Source of the DNA: Diabrotica undecimpunctata
Lineage: Eukaryota > Arthropoda > Insecta > Coleoptera > Chrysomelidae
Assembly (NCBI RefSeq): GCF_040954645.1
Contig: NC_092803.1
Coordinates: 84,430,417 to 84,494,416 of the forward strand
DNA length: 64,000 bases
Direction: 5' to 3'
Below the pieces are notes generated by a model. It did no database searches, was not told the DNA's origin, and saw nothing but the letters and a program-made list of their open reading frames with translations. A program made the translations under genes and the position numbers. Positions 32,009 through 43,099 of this stretch are shown piece by piece (the first letter of the stretch is position 1; each line of letters opens with the position of its first letter).

Positions 32009-34598
32009 GGGGAGAGTAACATAAGATGGGACACTTTTTTTGTTCCAACGAATTTTAAACAATCATTAAGGCAAATGAAAAAACAAAATATGGAAACAGA
32101 AACTTTATAACATTGACAAGAAACATTTTCATAGATAATATGTAAAAAAACAAAACTTTTTTTTCTAATTTAAAATGCAAAAAACTTTGCAAATGTCCCA
32201 TTTTAGGCAACCTATATCCTAAAATGGGACATGGGGTTACTCAAAAAGGGACACTAAGTACAACAGTTGATACATGTGAAATAAAGTTCATCTAAAATTC
32301 CACAAGTTTCATTTGCCCAAAGGCAACAGTTTTTGCACTGATACCAGTCCTCTTTGCTAGATGCGTAAATACATTTACACACTGCACACAACTCCTTTTC
32401 TTCGCGCTCTTTTTTTTGTTCTGAGTCTAGCTTTCTTTTGCCTTTTCCACTTTTATTTTTTGTATTTTCATTCGCTTCAAGTTCATTTTTATACGGAGAC
32501 TCAGTAAGAATGGTTGATGGTAGGGACCTATTAGAATTCATTTTCTTTTTTCTGCTCCGGGCTACTGGAACAGGACTTATCTGCAATATGCTGATATGCT
32601 TTTTCTGAGATTTTTCACTTTCGTCCTGGATTTTTGATGTTGAAGGTTGTGGATTATTTAAGATTCCAGCGTTTTCCTTTGATTTTTTCTTATTCGGGAT
32701 ATTTAGTGACTGATCTTTACCCAGAATGGACACTTCATTGGTGTTACTTTCAATAACTAGAGGGGGAGGGGCTTCAGTTCTGTCGTTTTCTTCCAAAGGT
32801 AATTCTGTCGTTTTACTTGGGGCAAATTCGTATTCCTGAAATATGTCGGGGTTGTATGACCATATGCCAGCTGCTCTAAAACCATTCATAGCAGTTTTAA
32901 CAGAGGCTGCCTGTGAAAAAGCATCAGTTACCGCTGCAGCAACCTGATATATGCCAAAAGTACGTCCAGGGTGGTTTTTCATCCATCTATTTAGCCCAGC
33001 GTCGTAGAATGTCATAAAAGGTTTAAAAAATGACACATCTAATGGCTGCATTTTGTGCGTGCAATGAGGAGGCAAGCTTAAAAGGATAAGATGGTTTTCT
33101 CTTGCAAAATTGATTACGTCTAAGCTTTTGGTGTGCGAGACATGACCGTCTAATATTAATAGGACTGGTTTTTCGGCAGTAGGTCTTACATTATCCACAA
33201 AATATTTCAAATATTTCAAAAAAACGTCGCGGTCCATCCAGCCCTTATCTTGAGCAAATGCTACACTTCCATTGGGAGCATTATCCATAAGCTCAGGTTT
33301 TATCCTCTTACGAGCAAAAATAAATGCTGGTGCTAGAAAATTTCCCGTCGCACTCATTGCACAGACGAGTGTGGTGTTCACTCCTCGTTCGGCACTTGTT
33401 AGCCCTCCTACCTGTCGTTTACCTTTCTGAGCTAGTACTTTAAAAAGCTTTTGTACTGTTGTTACTCCTGTCTCATCCACATTCCATATTCGATCAGGAG
33501 ACAAATCATACTTGGCAAAGATGGCTTCTAAATTTTTGAAAAATGTCGAGACAGCATTTTTGTTGAAGCCCGTCGCCCTTGCGTAGGACGTTGCTTCTGG
33601 TTTTCTAAGAGAAATGTTCGAATGACGGGACAGGAAACAATAGAGCCATTTTTTGGAAGCCATTCTTGTCACTTGGTTGAAGTTGTTGGGGATGCCGTTA
33701 ATTGCAGCGAAATCGAAGGCTAATCGACGAAGTTCTTTATAGGAAACTCCAAAGAATCTTGATTCCATTTCCAAAACGTATGCTATAATTTCCTGTTCTT
33801 GCTGTTCATTGAAAACGCTACGAAATCTGCCCAGATGTTTTTCGCTGTTCTGTACCGTTTTATTTTTATTTCCCGTTCTTCTTGCGAGGGTACTTTTTGG
33901 CACATTGTAACGTTCTGCCGCGTCTCTGATGGAAAGCTCTCCTTTATGGACCTTGACAATCGCCTGCGACATATCTGTTTGAGACCACTTGCCGCGATTG
34001 GTTTTTCTAACATATTTGTATTTTTCTAAGTTGGGCATCTAGAAACAAGAAAAAATGCTGTTTACTATTCACATAGTAACTCTTTAAATAACCCTACTAA
34101 CCGATAACACTTTATAAAAATATGTTTTATTTTTATTGTAATGCATACCAAATATAAGAGAAGAAAATAGAATAAGTTACCTAAGATGGGACGTCTCGAC
34201 TTAGGAAACTTCTTTCTGTCCCATCTTAGGAATAATGAATATACAAAAAAATTTCATAACCCTACTTATCAGCAGTCGAAAATAAAATCATGCAACCATA
34301 GCAATATGTACAGTATAAAGTACCTAATGTTATGCCAAATAAAGAAATAAAACGCACTTACATTTTCCGAGTAAAAACACGCCTCGAATAAACCAGAATA
34401 TTTTAACGAATGGCACGATAACAAGCAACGGCTTCTCACAGGACACTGCGAGATCGATGATGGCCGATATTCGTAAAACTTGTTCATACTGAAGGAAGGT
34501 TTCCGCACGGGACGGTAGATGTCAGTAGCCTCACAGAATAGACGGGCAAATTACGTGTCTCATCTTAGGTTACCGTCCCGTTTTAGGTTACTCTCCCC
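32009..34598 (-). mobile_element. Tigger/pogo transposon, complete, TA target duplication
   Basis: 2590 bp. The inverted ends are GGGGAGAGTAACATAAGATG at 32009 and its near-complement at 34574-34598, flanked by TA on both sides (32007-32008, 34599-34600). Extra internal copies of a CCTAAGATGGGAC-type motif lie near both ends (32197-32230, 34178-34225), as expected for transposase binding. It carries one uninterrupted transposase ORF. It inserted into the 5' LTR of a BEL/Pao element. Confidence 0.9.
32254..34038 (-). CDS. Tigger/pogo transposase, 594 aa, with C-terminal zinc-binding tail
   Basis: The ORF starts at ATG 34038 and ends at 32254 without interruption. Order: a psq/CENP-B-like helix-turn-helix (WSQTDMSQAIVKVHKGELSI, AAERYNVPKSTLARR), a second DNA-binding region (EQEIIAYVLEME...), and a DDE_1 core with catalytic WNVDETG, LILDGHVSHTKS and KMQPLDVSFFKP. 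The last two aspartates are 36 residues apart, so it is a DD36D member. A serine/lysine-rich linker leads to a Cys-rich PHD-like end (CAVCKC...WYQCKNCCLWANETC...FTCINCC). Family length and all three aspartates are intact. With good terminal repeats, it could be an active or recently active copy. Confidence 0.9.
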   Translation of the reverse strand: MPNLEKYKYVRKTNRGKWSQTDMSQAIVKVHKGELSIRDAAERYNVPKSTLARRTGNKNKTVQNSEKHLGRFRSVFNEQQEQEIIAYVLEMESRFFGVSYKELRRLAFDFAAINGIPNNFNQVTRMASKKWLYCFLSRHSNISLRKPEATSYARATGFNKNAVSTFFKNLEAIFAKYDLSPDRIWNVDETGVTTVQKLFKVLAQKGKRQVGGLTSAERGVNTTLVCAMSATGNFLAPAFIFARKRIKPELMDNAPNGSVAFAQDKGWMDRDVFLKYLKYFVDNVRPTAEKPVLLILDGHVSHTKSLDVINFARENHLILLSLPPHCTHKMQPLDVSFFKPFMTFYDAGLNRWMKNHPGRTFGIYQVAAAVTDAFSQAASVKTAMNGFRAAGIWSYNPDIFQEYEFAPSKTTELPLEENDRTEAPPPLVIESNTNEVSILGKDQSLNIPNKKKSKENAGILNNPQPSTSKIQDESEKSQKKHISILQISPVPVARSRKKKMNSNRSLPSTILTESPYKNELEANENTKNKSGKGKRKLDSEQKKEREEKELCAVCKCIYASSKEDWYQCKNCCLWANETCGILDELYFTCINCCT

Positions 34599-34770
34599 TA
34601 TTTTACAAAATTGTTACAAAATAACTTTACGTTACGTCATGATTCCATTTCGATTTAAAACCTTTAAAAACATGTACGTTAACGCATGACATCAGACATT
34701 TTTCAAGTCATTCTCGCGCTACTCTCAAAAAAATACACATTCGATAACTCTATAGTTAAAAAACTATCAA

Positions 34771-35389
34771 CATTTTTCTTAAGCGTTTTAGTTCAAGATT
34801 AATAATTATAGTGGTGAATTGACTCATTAAAAAGATATTACAACTTAATAATTTAAATAATATAAAACATCACTTTCATTTAACAAACAATTACATATAC
34901 CTTACTCCTATTTCATTTGTTAAAATCTCTCCCCTTAAGAAACTTCCTCGTTAATTGTCAGTTACAATATTAACCGAAGATCACCCATCATCAGCAATAC
35001 AGCATAGTTTGAACTATGTATTACGAATCATTAACTTAAAATTCTTGTACCGGCATGTAAGTAGTATTTTGTTTGTTACTAATTTATTACAATTCAATAG
35101 ATTATCTCTTACCAATTTGTGGGTTTTCACTTTGTCTGCTTAATCAATTTTATGCATATTAATAAACACAGACATGTAATATTGGCATAATTACTATAAC
35201 CTTTTTTGATCTTTATCTTTATAAGACAGCACCCTAATATGGGCTTTTTATAATTTCAGCATTTAATTTACTTTGTACCGTTTGACCTGAAGATGCTTTG
35301 CAAAGTGTAGAAAGCGAAACCGGTCGTTTCGGTAGTAAAATTAAATTGATTGTGAGTAAGTCTTATTTTATTTCTTTTACCTATTTGAA
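34771..35389. other. BEL/Pao copy 2 leader or unrelated insert
   Basis: No gag was recognised. At 35291-35330 there is GAAGATGCTTTGCAAAG...AGCGAAACCGG, a Penelope-like tail motif also seen near 9470, so at least part of this stretch may be another insertion. Confidence 0.4.
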
Positions 35390-36128
35390 ATGGACTCACA
35401 CAAGCAACACATTCATGGTTTACACTTAAATCCAAACCTCTTGAAAAATTATAAAAAATTCATAGATAAATATGTACAACTGGGACACGCTCAATACATA
35501 CATTTCTCTTTGGAAACAAACGCTACCTCTAAATATTTTCTATTACACCACTGTGTTTTAAAGGACAACAGTGCTTCAACAAAACTAAGAGTAGTTTTTG
35601 ACGCTTCTAGTTTAACTACTGGCTACTCCCACAATGACATAATCCTTAAAGGCTGCACTGTACAGCCTAAACTGTTTGATCTTTTGGTTAGATTTCGGCA
35701 GTACAACTGTGTTTATTGCAAGTATACAGTAAATGTATAGGCAGATTAAGATAAACCCTACGCAAACATTTTTGCAAAATATTCTCTGGCGAGACTCTCC
35801 CGACAAGCCTCTTAGTTGCATAGAGCTTTTGACGGTTACCTATGACAATAATTGGGCTCCCTATGAAGCTACTCGCACTCTCAATGAAATTGCTATTAGA
35901 GATGGTAAAAATTACCCTATGAAAAAAAACATAATATTAAATCATACGTATATGGATGACATATTGTACGGTGTTAACTCCCTTGAAGATTTGGAATTAT
36001 CATATCACCAACTCACTAAGTTACTGATAACGCTGGATTTCAGTTACACAAATGGCACTCTAATTCCTCTCAATTTTTTAACCTATCCAACGAAATTTAA
36101 TCTAAAGAACCTTACGATTTTTCTCTAA
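35390..36128 (+). pseudogene. BEL/Pao copy 2 reverse transcriptase, N-terminal half
   Basis: 35390-35740 encodes the start of RT (KLRVVFDASSLTT, DIILKGCTVQPKLFDLL). 35733-36128 continues with MYRQIKINPTQTF, LWRDSPDKPL, the ATRTLNEIA helix and the catalytic box HTYMDDILYG. A frameshift at about 35735 and a local deletion break the frame. These are the standard BEL/Pao RT landmarks. Confidence 0.75.
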
Positions 36129-36299
36129 CTGATTCCCCAAACAAGATCTTAGGCTTATCTTGGCATCAAATCTCTGATAACTTTGTCCGTCTCATTTCCT
36201 GAAATAATTCCCGAAACTGCACTCACAAAACGCAAGGCTATTTCTATTCTTCTAAGTGCCTCTTTTCTATTCTAAGTGCTCATCCAGCCAGCAGCAAAT

Positions 36300-37130
36300 G
36301 TGTAATAACGTTCACTTAAATTAACCTATTCTAACTAAACTAAATACACTACAATTCTGGAAATTAAAAGAAGACCACGATGGGAGAGGAACTAGGAATA
36401 CTTGTCGCACCTAGGGCTCATTCAAGGAAACTCACAGACAGAAAGTGTAGACCACGAAAAGTATAGGTAAAAAGTTGAAATATTTGGCGATTCAACAGAG
36501 GTAACGAGCTTAACACCTACACTAAAGTTTTAAGTTACACATTTTAATAAACTTAAGAATAATTTTATATACCTTGTACATATTTAATTATATCAAATAA
36601 AGTAGATTGAAAGGGGGGTATAATTTTGGCAATAATAAACTATGAATAAGTTCTTGCCTTTGTATTTCAAATTTACTACAAGCATAAAAAATGTGATCTA
36701 AGTCGCAAACCACATTACAAGTTTTACAAAGTTCGGTGTTGACTACACCGATTTTATATAAGTGTTGAGGGAAGCTTGCATGTCCGAATTTCAGCCTACA
36801 AATGGTCACAATATCATTTCTTGTAAAATCAAATTCTTGGTGCCACAAATCTGTCGGAATACTTGGATGTAATAGTGTATATCGTGTGAGGTTATTAACG
36901 CAATAGTTTTTCCAATGCAATTCCCATTTTGCCTTAAAATTACTCTTAGATATCATTAAATATTCTTGAGCACTTAAATTGCTGTTGATGTACCATCCAG
37001 TTGTAACGATTTCTTTGTGGCTAAGGAGTCTGCAACTTCATTGTCACGAAGTCCTATATGAGCTTTTACCCAAGTGAATTTTAACTCGTATTGACTTTTT
37101 TTTTAATTTATGAATTCTTACTTTTAATTT
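36300..37130 (-). pseudogene. LINE of I/Jockey/R1 type, RNase H and C-terminal tail
   Basis: On the - strand FTWVKAHIGLRDNEVADSLA (37080-37020) is the W-V-x-A-H-x-G...N-E-x-A-D motif of RNase H. After a frameshift the 122-residue frame 36956-36588 follows, with WHQEF, ICRLKFGHASFPQHLYKIG and the zinc-type CKTCNVVCDLDHIFYAC. This RNase H plus C-C-H-C tail is usual in I, Jockey and R1-like LINEs, so it is a different clade from the RTE-like copies here. About 250 bp of 3' UTR extend left. It interrupts the BEL/Pao pol. Confidence 0.65.
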
Positions 37131-37179
37131 TCTAATAAAAGGATTTGTATCAGTAGCCATCACATTAATTGGATTAGCG

Positions 37180-39760
37180 ATGCATTTAAAAACAGATAAG
37201 GAACAATTATGGCTGATAAAGGTAAATTGGGATAAACCATTAAGTACTTCGTTTATTCACGATTGGAATAAGTTTATTAAATGTTTCCCAAACTAAAGTT
37301 ATTAAAAATTCCGAAGTATATATTTCTTGACAAATCTGTTAATAAAGTTCAAATACATGGTTTCGCTGACAGTAGTATCAAAGTACATGCTGACTGTGTT
37401 GATCTAAATCTGGAGTAAATTAAAATTGTATCTCTACCTCGTCCTGAACTTTGCGCTACGGTTGTTCTTGATCAATTAATAAATAAACTCTGTGCAATTT
37501 TTAAAACCAGCTCTAGTTTGAATCTATTAACTTATGGTCTGATTCAGAAATTGCTTTGTGTTGGATCAGATCTCACTCTTCTCGTTGGACAACATTTGTT
37601 ATTAATAGAGTTCCTAAAATTCCAACGCTGTCAAAAAATTGTCAATGGAGATATGTCAAATCTTCAGACATCCCAGCTGATATTCCGTCCTGTCCTGTGG
37701 AATGTTAGCAGACCAACTTATAAACTCCAAATTATGGTGGCATGGCCCGTCTTTTCTTTCATACTCCAGTTTTAATTTATTAGAACATAATCATGAACCT
37801 CAACCTTCTCAAAATATAGAAAAAAAACCCTTGTGAGTTCGCATTCCCAGAAAACCATGCAAGACTTATTCTGGCAAGAAGTATTTGAAAAATTTTCTAA
37901 ATTTTTAAGACTACTTTATTCTTTTGTATATCTTCAAAGATTTATCCAGAATATTACAACCTCATCAATCAAACTATCTAGTCACTTTTAAGTTAGGGAA
38001 TTGGATCAAGCCCTTATTTCTATAATAAAAATTATCCAAACTCAATCTTTATCACAAGAAATTACTGATCTAAAGTCTGGCAAACCTCTCTCGAACAAAC
38101 CCATTTTATCACTAAGCCCATCATTCTCAAGCAGAATTATGTGTAGGCGGTAGATTACAAAACGCCGATATTCCCATTCGTCAAAAGAACTCTCGTTTAT
38201 TACCATCCAAGCATCATGTAGTTAAACTACTGATTAAACATGAACACAATCGTCTTGGACATGTAGGATTCCAAACTGTTTTGACTAATATCCGATTACA
38301 ATTCTGGCCCCTATATGGTCTTTGAAAAACTAAAAGGATAATTTGAAGCTGTATCCTTTGTTACAAATTTGCAGCTCAAACCACTCAAAAAGTAATGGCA
38401 AATTTGCCAAGGGTAAGGATCTCTCCTTATAGACCTTTTGAGAATGTTGGTGTGGATTTTGGTGTGTGTGTGCCGGTCCTATTCAAATTAAAACTTCAAA
38501 GCTTTGTAAAGCTCCGATTATTAAGGCTTACGTAGCTGTCTTTGTCTGTTTGGCTACTAAAACTATTCTTTTAGAATAGCTTTAGTAGAATTTGCTTCTT
38601 CTTTATCCTTAAAAGCATTTTCACTTACCTTAAGCGATTTATCTCAAGAAGAGAAAATCCTTCAAATATTTTTAGTGACAATGCTACCAATTTTCATTTT
38701 GCTTGCAACCAATTAAAAGAATTTTATGATTTCTTTCAAAATAAAGACCACTTAACTCTCATTAAGAATTTTGCTTGCGAAATAAAAATAAAATGGACTT
38801 TAATTCCCCCTATAGTCTCCATTGGGGTGGATTATGGGAAGCTGCAGTGAAATCGATAAAATATTATCTCTATCGACTTATGAATAGTACTCGATTTACC
38901 TTTGAAGAGCTAGCTACTGTATTAACATAAATAGAAGCTATCATAAATTAAAGGCCTTTATACCCCTTATCTTGTGATCCCTCTGAACTTTAGTGTTTAA
39001 CTCCCGGATACTTCCAATTGGACAACACACAATTCCCGGACACAAATGTAAGTAGCCTAACAGCTTACCCTGAATATGATATTACCAAAGTACCAGAAAA
39101 GAGCCTTTCCTTCTGGCAACGTCTTTCCCTCATTCAGCAACACTTTTGGAAACAGTGGTCGGTTGAGTACCTCCATAGACTGCAAAATGGGTGTCACCTG
39201 CTAAAAACTTAAAGATTAATGATTTAAAATCCACAAGGAATCTACGTTCCTGTATTTGGCTGTATACCATATGTGTGTAGTTGCTTCCATAAAGTCCTCG
39301 TAGACACACCATCTCAGGACTTGCAACTTCAACGTGGAGTCATATGTCGCCATGTTACCTAATCCAACGGTAACTTTAACATCATAAGTATTTATAAGAT
39401 TTAATGTCGAACAAATGTAACTAATTATTTGTTAACGGGTTTTTACCCATATATTTAGTGGCTACATTCATGTACTCCTAGACACCGATGATGGAATGAT
39501 GTATTCCGAAAACGTTCTGTCTAACACAGCCCGTTTGGGTTTTTAAATATATACCTTTTACAAAGGATTTTATTAAATTTATTAATGATTTAGTTTTAAT
39601 CGGGGAGGATAACATACCTCCCATGAAATGGTCTCTTGCTCGAATAATAAAAGTTATCCCTGGTCATGATGATAAGGCAAGACTTGTAAAATTACAAACC
39701 TAGGATAGCATTTGTACCCGTTCGATCACAAAGATTTGTCCTTTGCCTCCTATTTTTTAG
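37180..39760 (+). pseudogene. BEL/Pao copy 2 RNase H and integrase, heavily broken
   Basis: Collinear + fragments: LWLIKVNWDKPL (37210), HGFADSS and VSLPRPELCA of RNase H (37360-37450), AELCVGGRLQNADIP (38130), LNHEHN/GHVG-type integrase N-terminus (38240), CAGPIQIKTSKL and KAYVAVFVCLATKTI (38470-38570), FSDNATNF (38675) and HWGGLWEAAVKSIK (38820). Near the end come FWQRLSLIQQHFWKQWSVEY (39085), and PPMKWSLARI near 39620. The order is that of BEL/Pao pol. Numerous stops. Confidence 0.7.
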
Positions 39761-39860
39761 TTGTTTTAATATCTTACCCTCTTAGCATAACTTAGCATAA
39801 GAATTGTTTTTATTGCCTGTATTTTCCACGTCCCCACTTTTTGTTTTCGTCCTTATTCGC

Positions 39861-39873
39861 AGGGGGGGGGGAA
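39861..39873 (+). other. BEL/Pao copy 2 polypurine tract
   Basis: AGGGGGGGGGGAA stands directly before the TG of the 3' LTR. Confidence 0.7.
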
Positions 39874-40074
39874 TGGTATAATATCTATAACATAAAATTA
39901 CTTTCTTCCCTTTTATTTTACAAAACTTTTACAAAATAACTTTACGTTACGTCACACCTCCCTTTAGATTTAAAACCTATAAAAACCTGTACGTAAACAA
40001 ATGACATACGACATTTTTCAAGACATTCTCGCGCTACCCTCCAAAAAATACACACTCATTAACACTCTTGTGTT
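39874..40074 (+). repeat. BEL/Pao copy 2 3' LTR, truncated
   Basis: Aligns with 31967-32008 plus 34599-34770. It is cut off where a - strand LINE tail begins. Confidence 0.7.
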
Positions 40075-40075
40075 A

Positions 40076-40385
40076 CCCCATCCATCCACCTCAGCTTTGG
40101 TCTACCCCGTCTTCTCATTCCCACGGGTTGCGCTGTTAGAATCTTTTTTATCATGTTCGATTCAGGGGCCCGGGCTCCATGTCCTGCCTGGGCAGTTTCG
40201 CTTAATTATAGTGGTAATATCTTTACCACCAAACGTATGCTTGTAGATATTCTGCAGTTCAAAGTTGTATCTACGCCTCCATATTCCGTTCTCACAGACC
40301 GCTCCGAATATCTTGCGTAGCACCTTTCTTTCAAAAATGGATAGAGCGGATTCATCTGTTTTCATATGTGAGAACGGGGACTATC
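40076..40385 (-). pseudogene. LINE C-terminal fragment
   Basis: The - strand frame 40365-40162 reads ALSIFERKVLRKIFGAVCEN, GIWRRRYNFELQNIYK and then IKRNCPGRTWSPGP. This matches the FERKILRKIFGPxxENGxWRxRYNxEL...RLRWLGH tail of endonuclease/RT LINEs of insects. A further arginine-rich part follows out of frame toward 40080. 5'-truncated. Confidence 0.55.
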
Positions 40386-40515
40386 AGTGATCTATATAGC
40401 CTTATACGAGTTTTATAAATATTATATTTTATAAAAATAATACATTATGGGATTGGCCAAGCTAAATCAGCCATAAGACAGTGTTATGTATTGGCAACCA
40501 TGCAGGGCGGTTACG

Positions 40516-41118
40516 TCACAATCTGCTGGGAAGAAACACGGGACGTGACAGACGGGAGTGGTACGTTTTGGAATGATAATTAAAGTCGGTAGTATTTCCT
40601 ATACTGTTATTATTATTTACAACCCGGTCCGATACTTTTACCAAAATACAGGAATCCTCGAAATTAAATTCATGTTTTAACGTTAATGCATGTTCTGTCA
40701 GCGCACATGCATTTATTTTTTTGGTTTTTATGTCGCTGCGATGTGAGATCACTCTACTGTGAAAATTACGAGATGATTCTCCTATGTACCCGTTTTTACA
40801 ATTGGCACACGGTATAGAATAAACAACATTCGATGACTCCTGTATTGTTAAAGGATCCTTTGTCTTTGTGTAAAACTTCGATACCGTTTTCACATTTTTA
40901 GATGCAATTTTTAAGCCACTAATATTTTTGAAAATGTTCATTAGCTTGGGTGTCAGAACTGGAACTGAGAAAGGAAAAGGAGAACCAAAAATAAGTTTAT
41001 TCAAAAGCCCTGTGGGATAGGAGTTCTCTTGTAATATAGATCTCAACTTTTTTAGTCCTTTGTCCCTGAACTCGATGTGTGATAAGTTGATAACCCTAGT
41101 TTTAAGGGCCAAAACCAA
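40516..41118 (-). pseudogene. Penelope-like element, GIY-YIG endonuclease end
   Basis: A 200-codon - strand frame covers the connector after RT (SPFPFSVPVLTPKLMNIFKN) and the GIY-YIG module with NVVYSIPCANCKNGYIGESS, R-x-x-x-H (SRVISHRSDIK) and ALTEHALTLKHEFNFEDSCIL. Penelope-like elements combine an RT related to telomerase with this GIY-YIG domain. The RT is missing, so it is 5'-truncated. The frame reads GYIGESS, where the usual motif is YIGxT. Whether the two-cysteine CANC insert still binds metal cannot be judged. Confidence 0.75.
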
Positions 41119-41593
41119 ATTTGTCTTAAACTACGAATTAAAACTATCAATTAAACCATGAACATTTAGCTCGTAATAAATAAGACAATGATTTAACTAA
41201 TCATATTTATTTAACATTAAAAACAATAATATTTAAATAGCAAAAATAAACCTGCCTAATGCTTTACATTAAATAAATTTGTAATTGATGCTTGTGGCAT
41301 CGATGGGCTGCTTGCTTCTAAATATATGTGCTATGTGGCCTCCAGAGCATGTGGGTAGTCCCTACTGACTGCTGCAGTTATTACATATAAAATTTCACAA
41401 ATATCCCATGTAATATTCAGTAAATTCTCCAATAAACTTCCAATAAACCCAAGAGAATTCTGCAGACGATAAAAACAAGCTTATAATAATTCTATCTTCT
41501 GTTATAAATTTCAATTACAGACAAAAAAACAATATTTCCACTAGGTTAGAAAAGGTGATTGACAGACAGTGGGGAGACTAAAATGAAGTTTAG
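41119..41593. other. no recognisable feature
   Basis: AT-rich sequence between the Penelope fragment and the Polinton PolB fragment. Confidence 0.4.
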
Positions 41594-41854
41594 AACAGAT
41601 ATCATAGGAAGTATGAGTGTTTAAATGAATTAACCACTAAAAGCGTTTCCAAATCAACGTTCCGTTTCTACGCCCATGATGTTTTTACAATAACACAAGA
41701 AAAAATGGCATTAAGCTCGTATGACGATAAACGTTACTTGCAACAAAATTCTCATGATACTTTACCTTGGGGTCATTATGAAACCGAAATGATTGAGCAA
41801 AAAACAATAAAAAAATTAATAAATGAAAAACTTAACCGACGTTGTTATATATAA
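41594..41854 (+). pseudogene. Polinton/Maverick PolB C-terminal fragment
   Basis: An open frame ending at TAA 41852-41854 contains FRFYAHDVFTITQEKMALS, SYDDKRYL and LPWGHYETE. The extreme C-terminus of protein-primed B-family polymerases of Polinton/Maverick elements has the same R-S-x-x-H-x-I-x-T...K-x-A-L-S-x-x-D-D-K-R...GH signature. No start codon and no polymerase active site remain. A Polinton-type integrase lies about 1.8 kb further on, in convergent orientation, which supports the call. Confidence 0.55.
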
Positions 41855-42240
41855 TTAAATTTATTTTCGTGGAAACTTGGTTTTTAAAAACTTTATTTTT
41901 AAAAATACAATACAAAATACTTGTTGCCGAACTATAAATAAATGCTTTGAATACAATTAACTTCTTAAATGCTTAACTTATTATTAATTTATTATAAACA
42001 AGTGCAGACCTATTTATACCTTCTGATCGGATGGACTGTGGTTCGCTGATTCCAATGGAATTATCTGTATGTTTATATAATTAGCTTCATCAATCTCTAT
42101 TATATTTTCATCAATATCTCTCTATTTTCAAATGAATATTTAGAATGTTAATTAGAATTTGTTAAAAATCAACATTTATAATCATAAGTACAAAATAAAA
42201 CTTTTACATTAGTACAAACTAAAAAAAATCTGCATTTGTG

Positions 42241-42390
42241 AAACGTCACACGTGACATTTGACGCAGAATGTGAAATATAATGTGATATGTGACATTCGA
42301 TGCAGAACGTAACATTTGATACAAAACGTGACATTTATGTGACGTTTGACGCCGTATTTAACAATTACGTAACGTTTGATGTCATAAAAT
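42241..42390. repeat. minisatellite-like array of CGTGACATTTGA units
   Basis: Imperfect repeats of ACGTGACATTTGACGCAGAA with variants (TGTGACATTCGATGCAGAA, CGTAACATTTGATACAAAA, CGTGACGTTTGACGCC). Unit length about 20-28 bp. Confidence 0.65.
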
Positions 42391-42862
42391 AAAAGACGTG
42401 TTTACATAAATATTGTTTATTTATTTATTACAGCGACCAACAGGTCGCAAAATCGCGGATTAGTAATAATGTAGAAAATAATAAAATTGAAAATAGAATA
42501 ATTAAAATAAGAATGGAGGTAGAAATATTTTTATTGTATTATTTACACAAATAAATAGCAGTATCGGAATTGCCAACAAATCACCCTTTTGAAAGATAAT
42601 AAAAAACAAATGTTCTTCAAATTCACAACTGTTCTTCTTAAAACTAATTAAATGCAATTTATAGAGCAAAAAAGTTAATAGTTTGTTATATATCCGGCAA
42701 CCCTGTAATTTGTCGGACCGGCATTTATGAAATGTTGGCACAAAACTGTCGATTTTCTTCTGTATGAAAGAATAATTTATTTCAGGTACTTACATATTAG
42801 ATGCACTAACACTGAATTTAATATAGTAACCTATTTAATAAAATAAGTTATACTTTAAATCT

Positions 42863-42955
42863 GCTTCTATTTGAGAAGCGTGAGAAAAACTATTACTTGC
42901 TTCTATTTAAGAAGCTGAATAAGAAGTTTGACTTACGTACTTCTATTTGAGAAGG
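42863..42955. repeat. three copies of a palindromic 17-mer
   Basis: GCTTCTATTTGAGAAGC at 42863-42879, GCTTCTATTTAAGAAGC at 42899-42915 and ACTTCTATTTGAGAAGG at 42939-42955, spaced 36 and 40 bp. The first two have complementary 6-bp arms (GCTTCT/AGAAGC); in the third the outer base does not pair. Confidence 0.8.
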
Positions 42956-43099
42956 CAAAGGCAAAGTGCTTTAAGGGTAGTTGGGTTTGAATAGTTTAAA
43001 TCTGAAAAACTGATAGTAGCAGAAGATACAATCCAGCAGAAAGAAGGCATGTTATGCTGATCGTATTTCTTTAAATTAGTAAGATATATTAGTGAGAAT

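Larger units (their letters stand above)
31967..34770 (+). repeat. BEL/Pao copy 2 5' LTR, interrupted by Tigger
   Basis: 31967-32008 and 34599 onward align end to end with 39874-40074 once the Tigger and one TA are removed. Similarity fades at about 34770, so the true LTR end and the primer-binding site are not placed. Confidence 0.65.
31967..40074 (+). mobile_element. BEL/Pao retrotransposon (copy 2), decayed, + strand
   Basis: The 5' LTR starts TGTTGGAATATC at 31967, is split by a Tigger transposon (32009-34598, TA duplicated) and resumes at 34599. The 3' LTR starts TGGTATAATATC at 39874 after a G10 polypurine tract. The two LTRs share the ATTTTACAAAA...CTTTACGTTACGTCA and CATTCTCGCGCTAC blocks. 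Gag and protease are missing. Pol runs 35390-39760 with many lesions and a LINE insertion (about 36300-37130). The 3' LTR is cut off near 40074 by another LINE. Confidence 0.75.

Noticed and set aside
33783..34029. Overlapping 76-codon ORFs on both strands
   Set aside because: They overlap the N-terminus of the intact Tigger transposase in other frames.
34955..35143. 62-codon + strand ORF
   Set aside because: No motif recognised and composition typical of random AT-rich sequence.
42861..42960. CRISPR-like direct repeats
   Set aside because: Only three copies of an imperfect palindrome with short non-unique spacers in a eukaryotic context; no cas genes.
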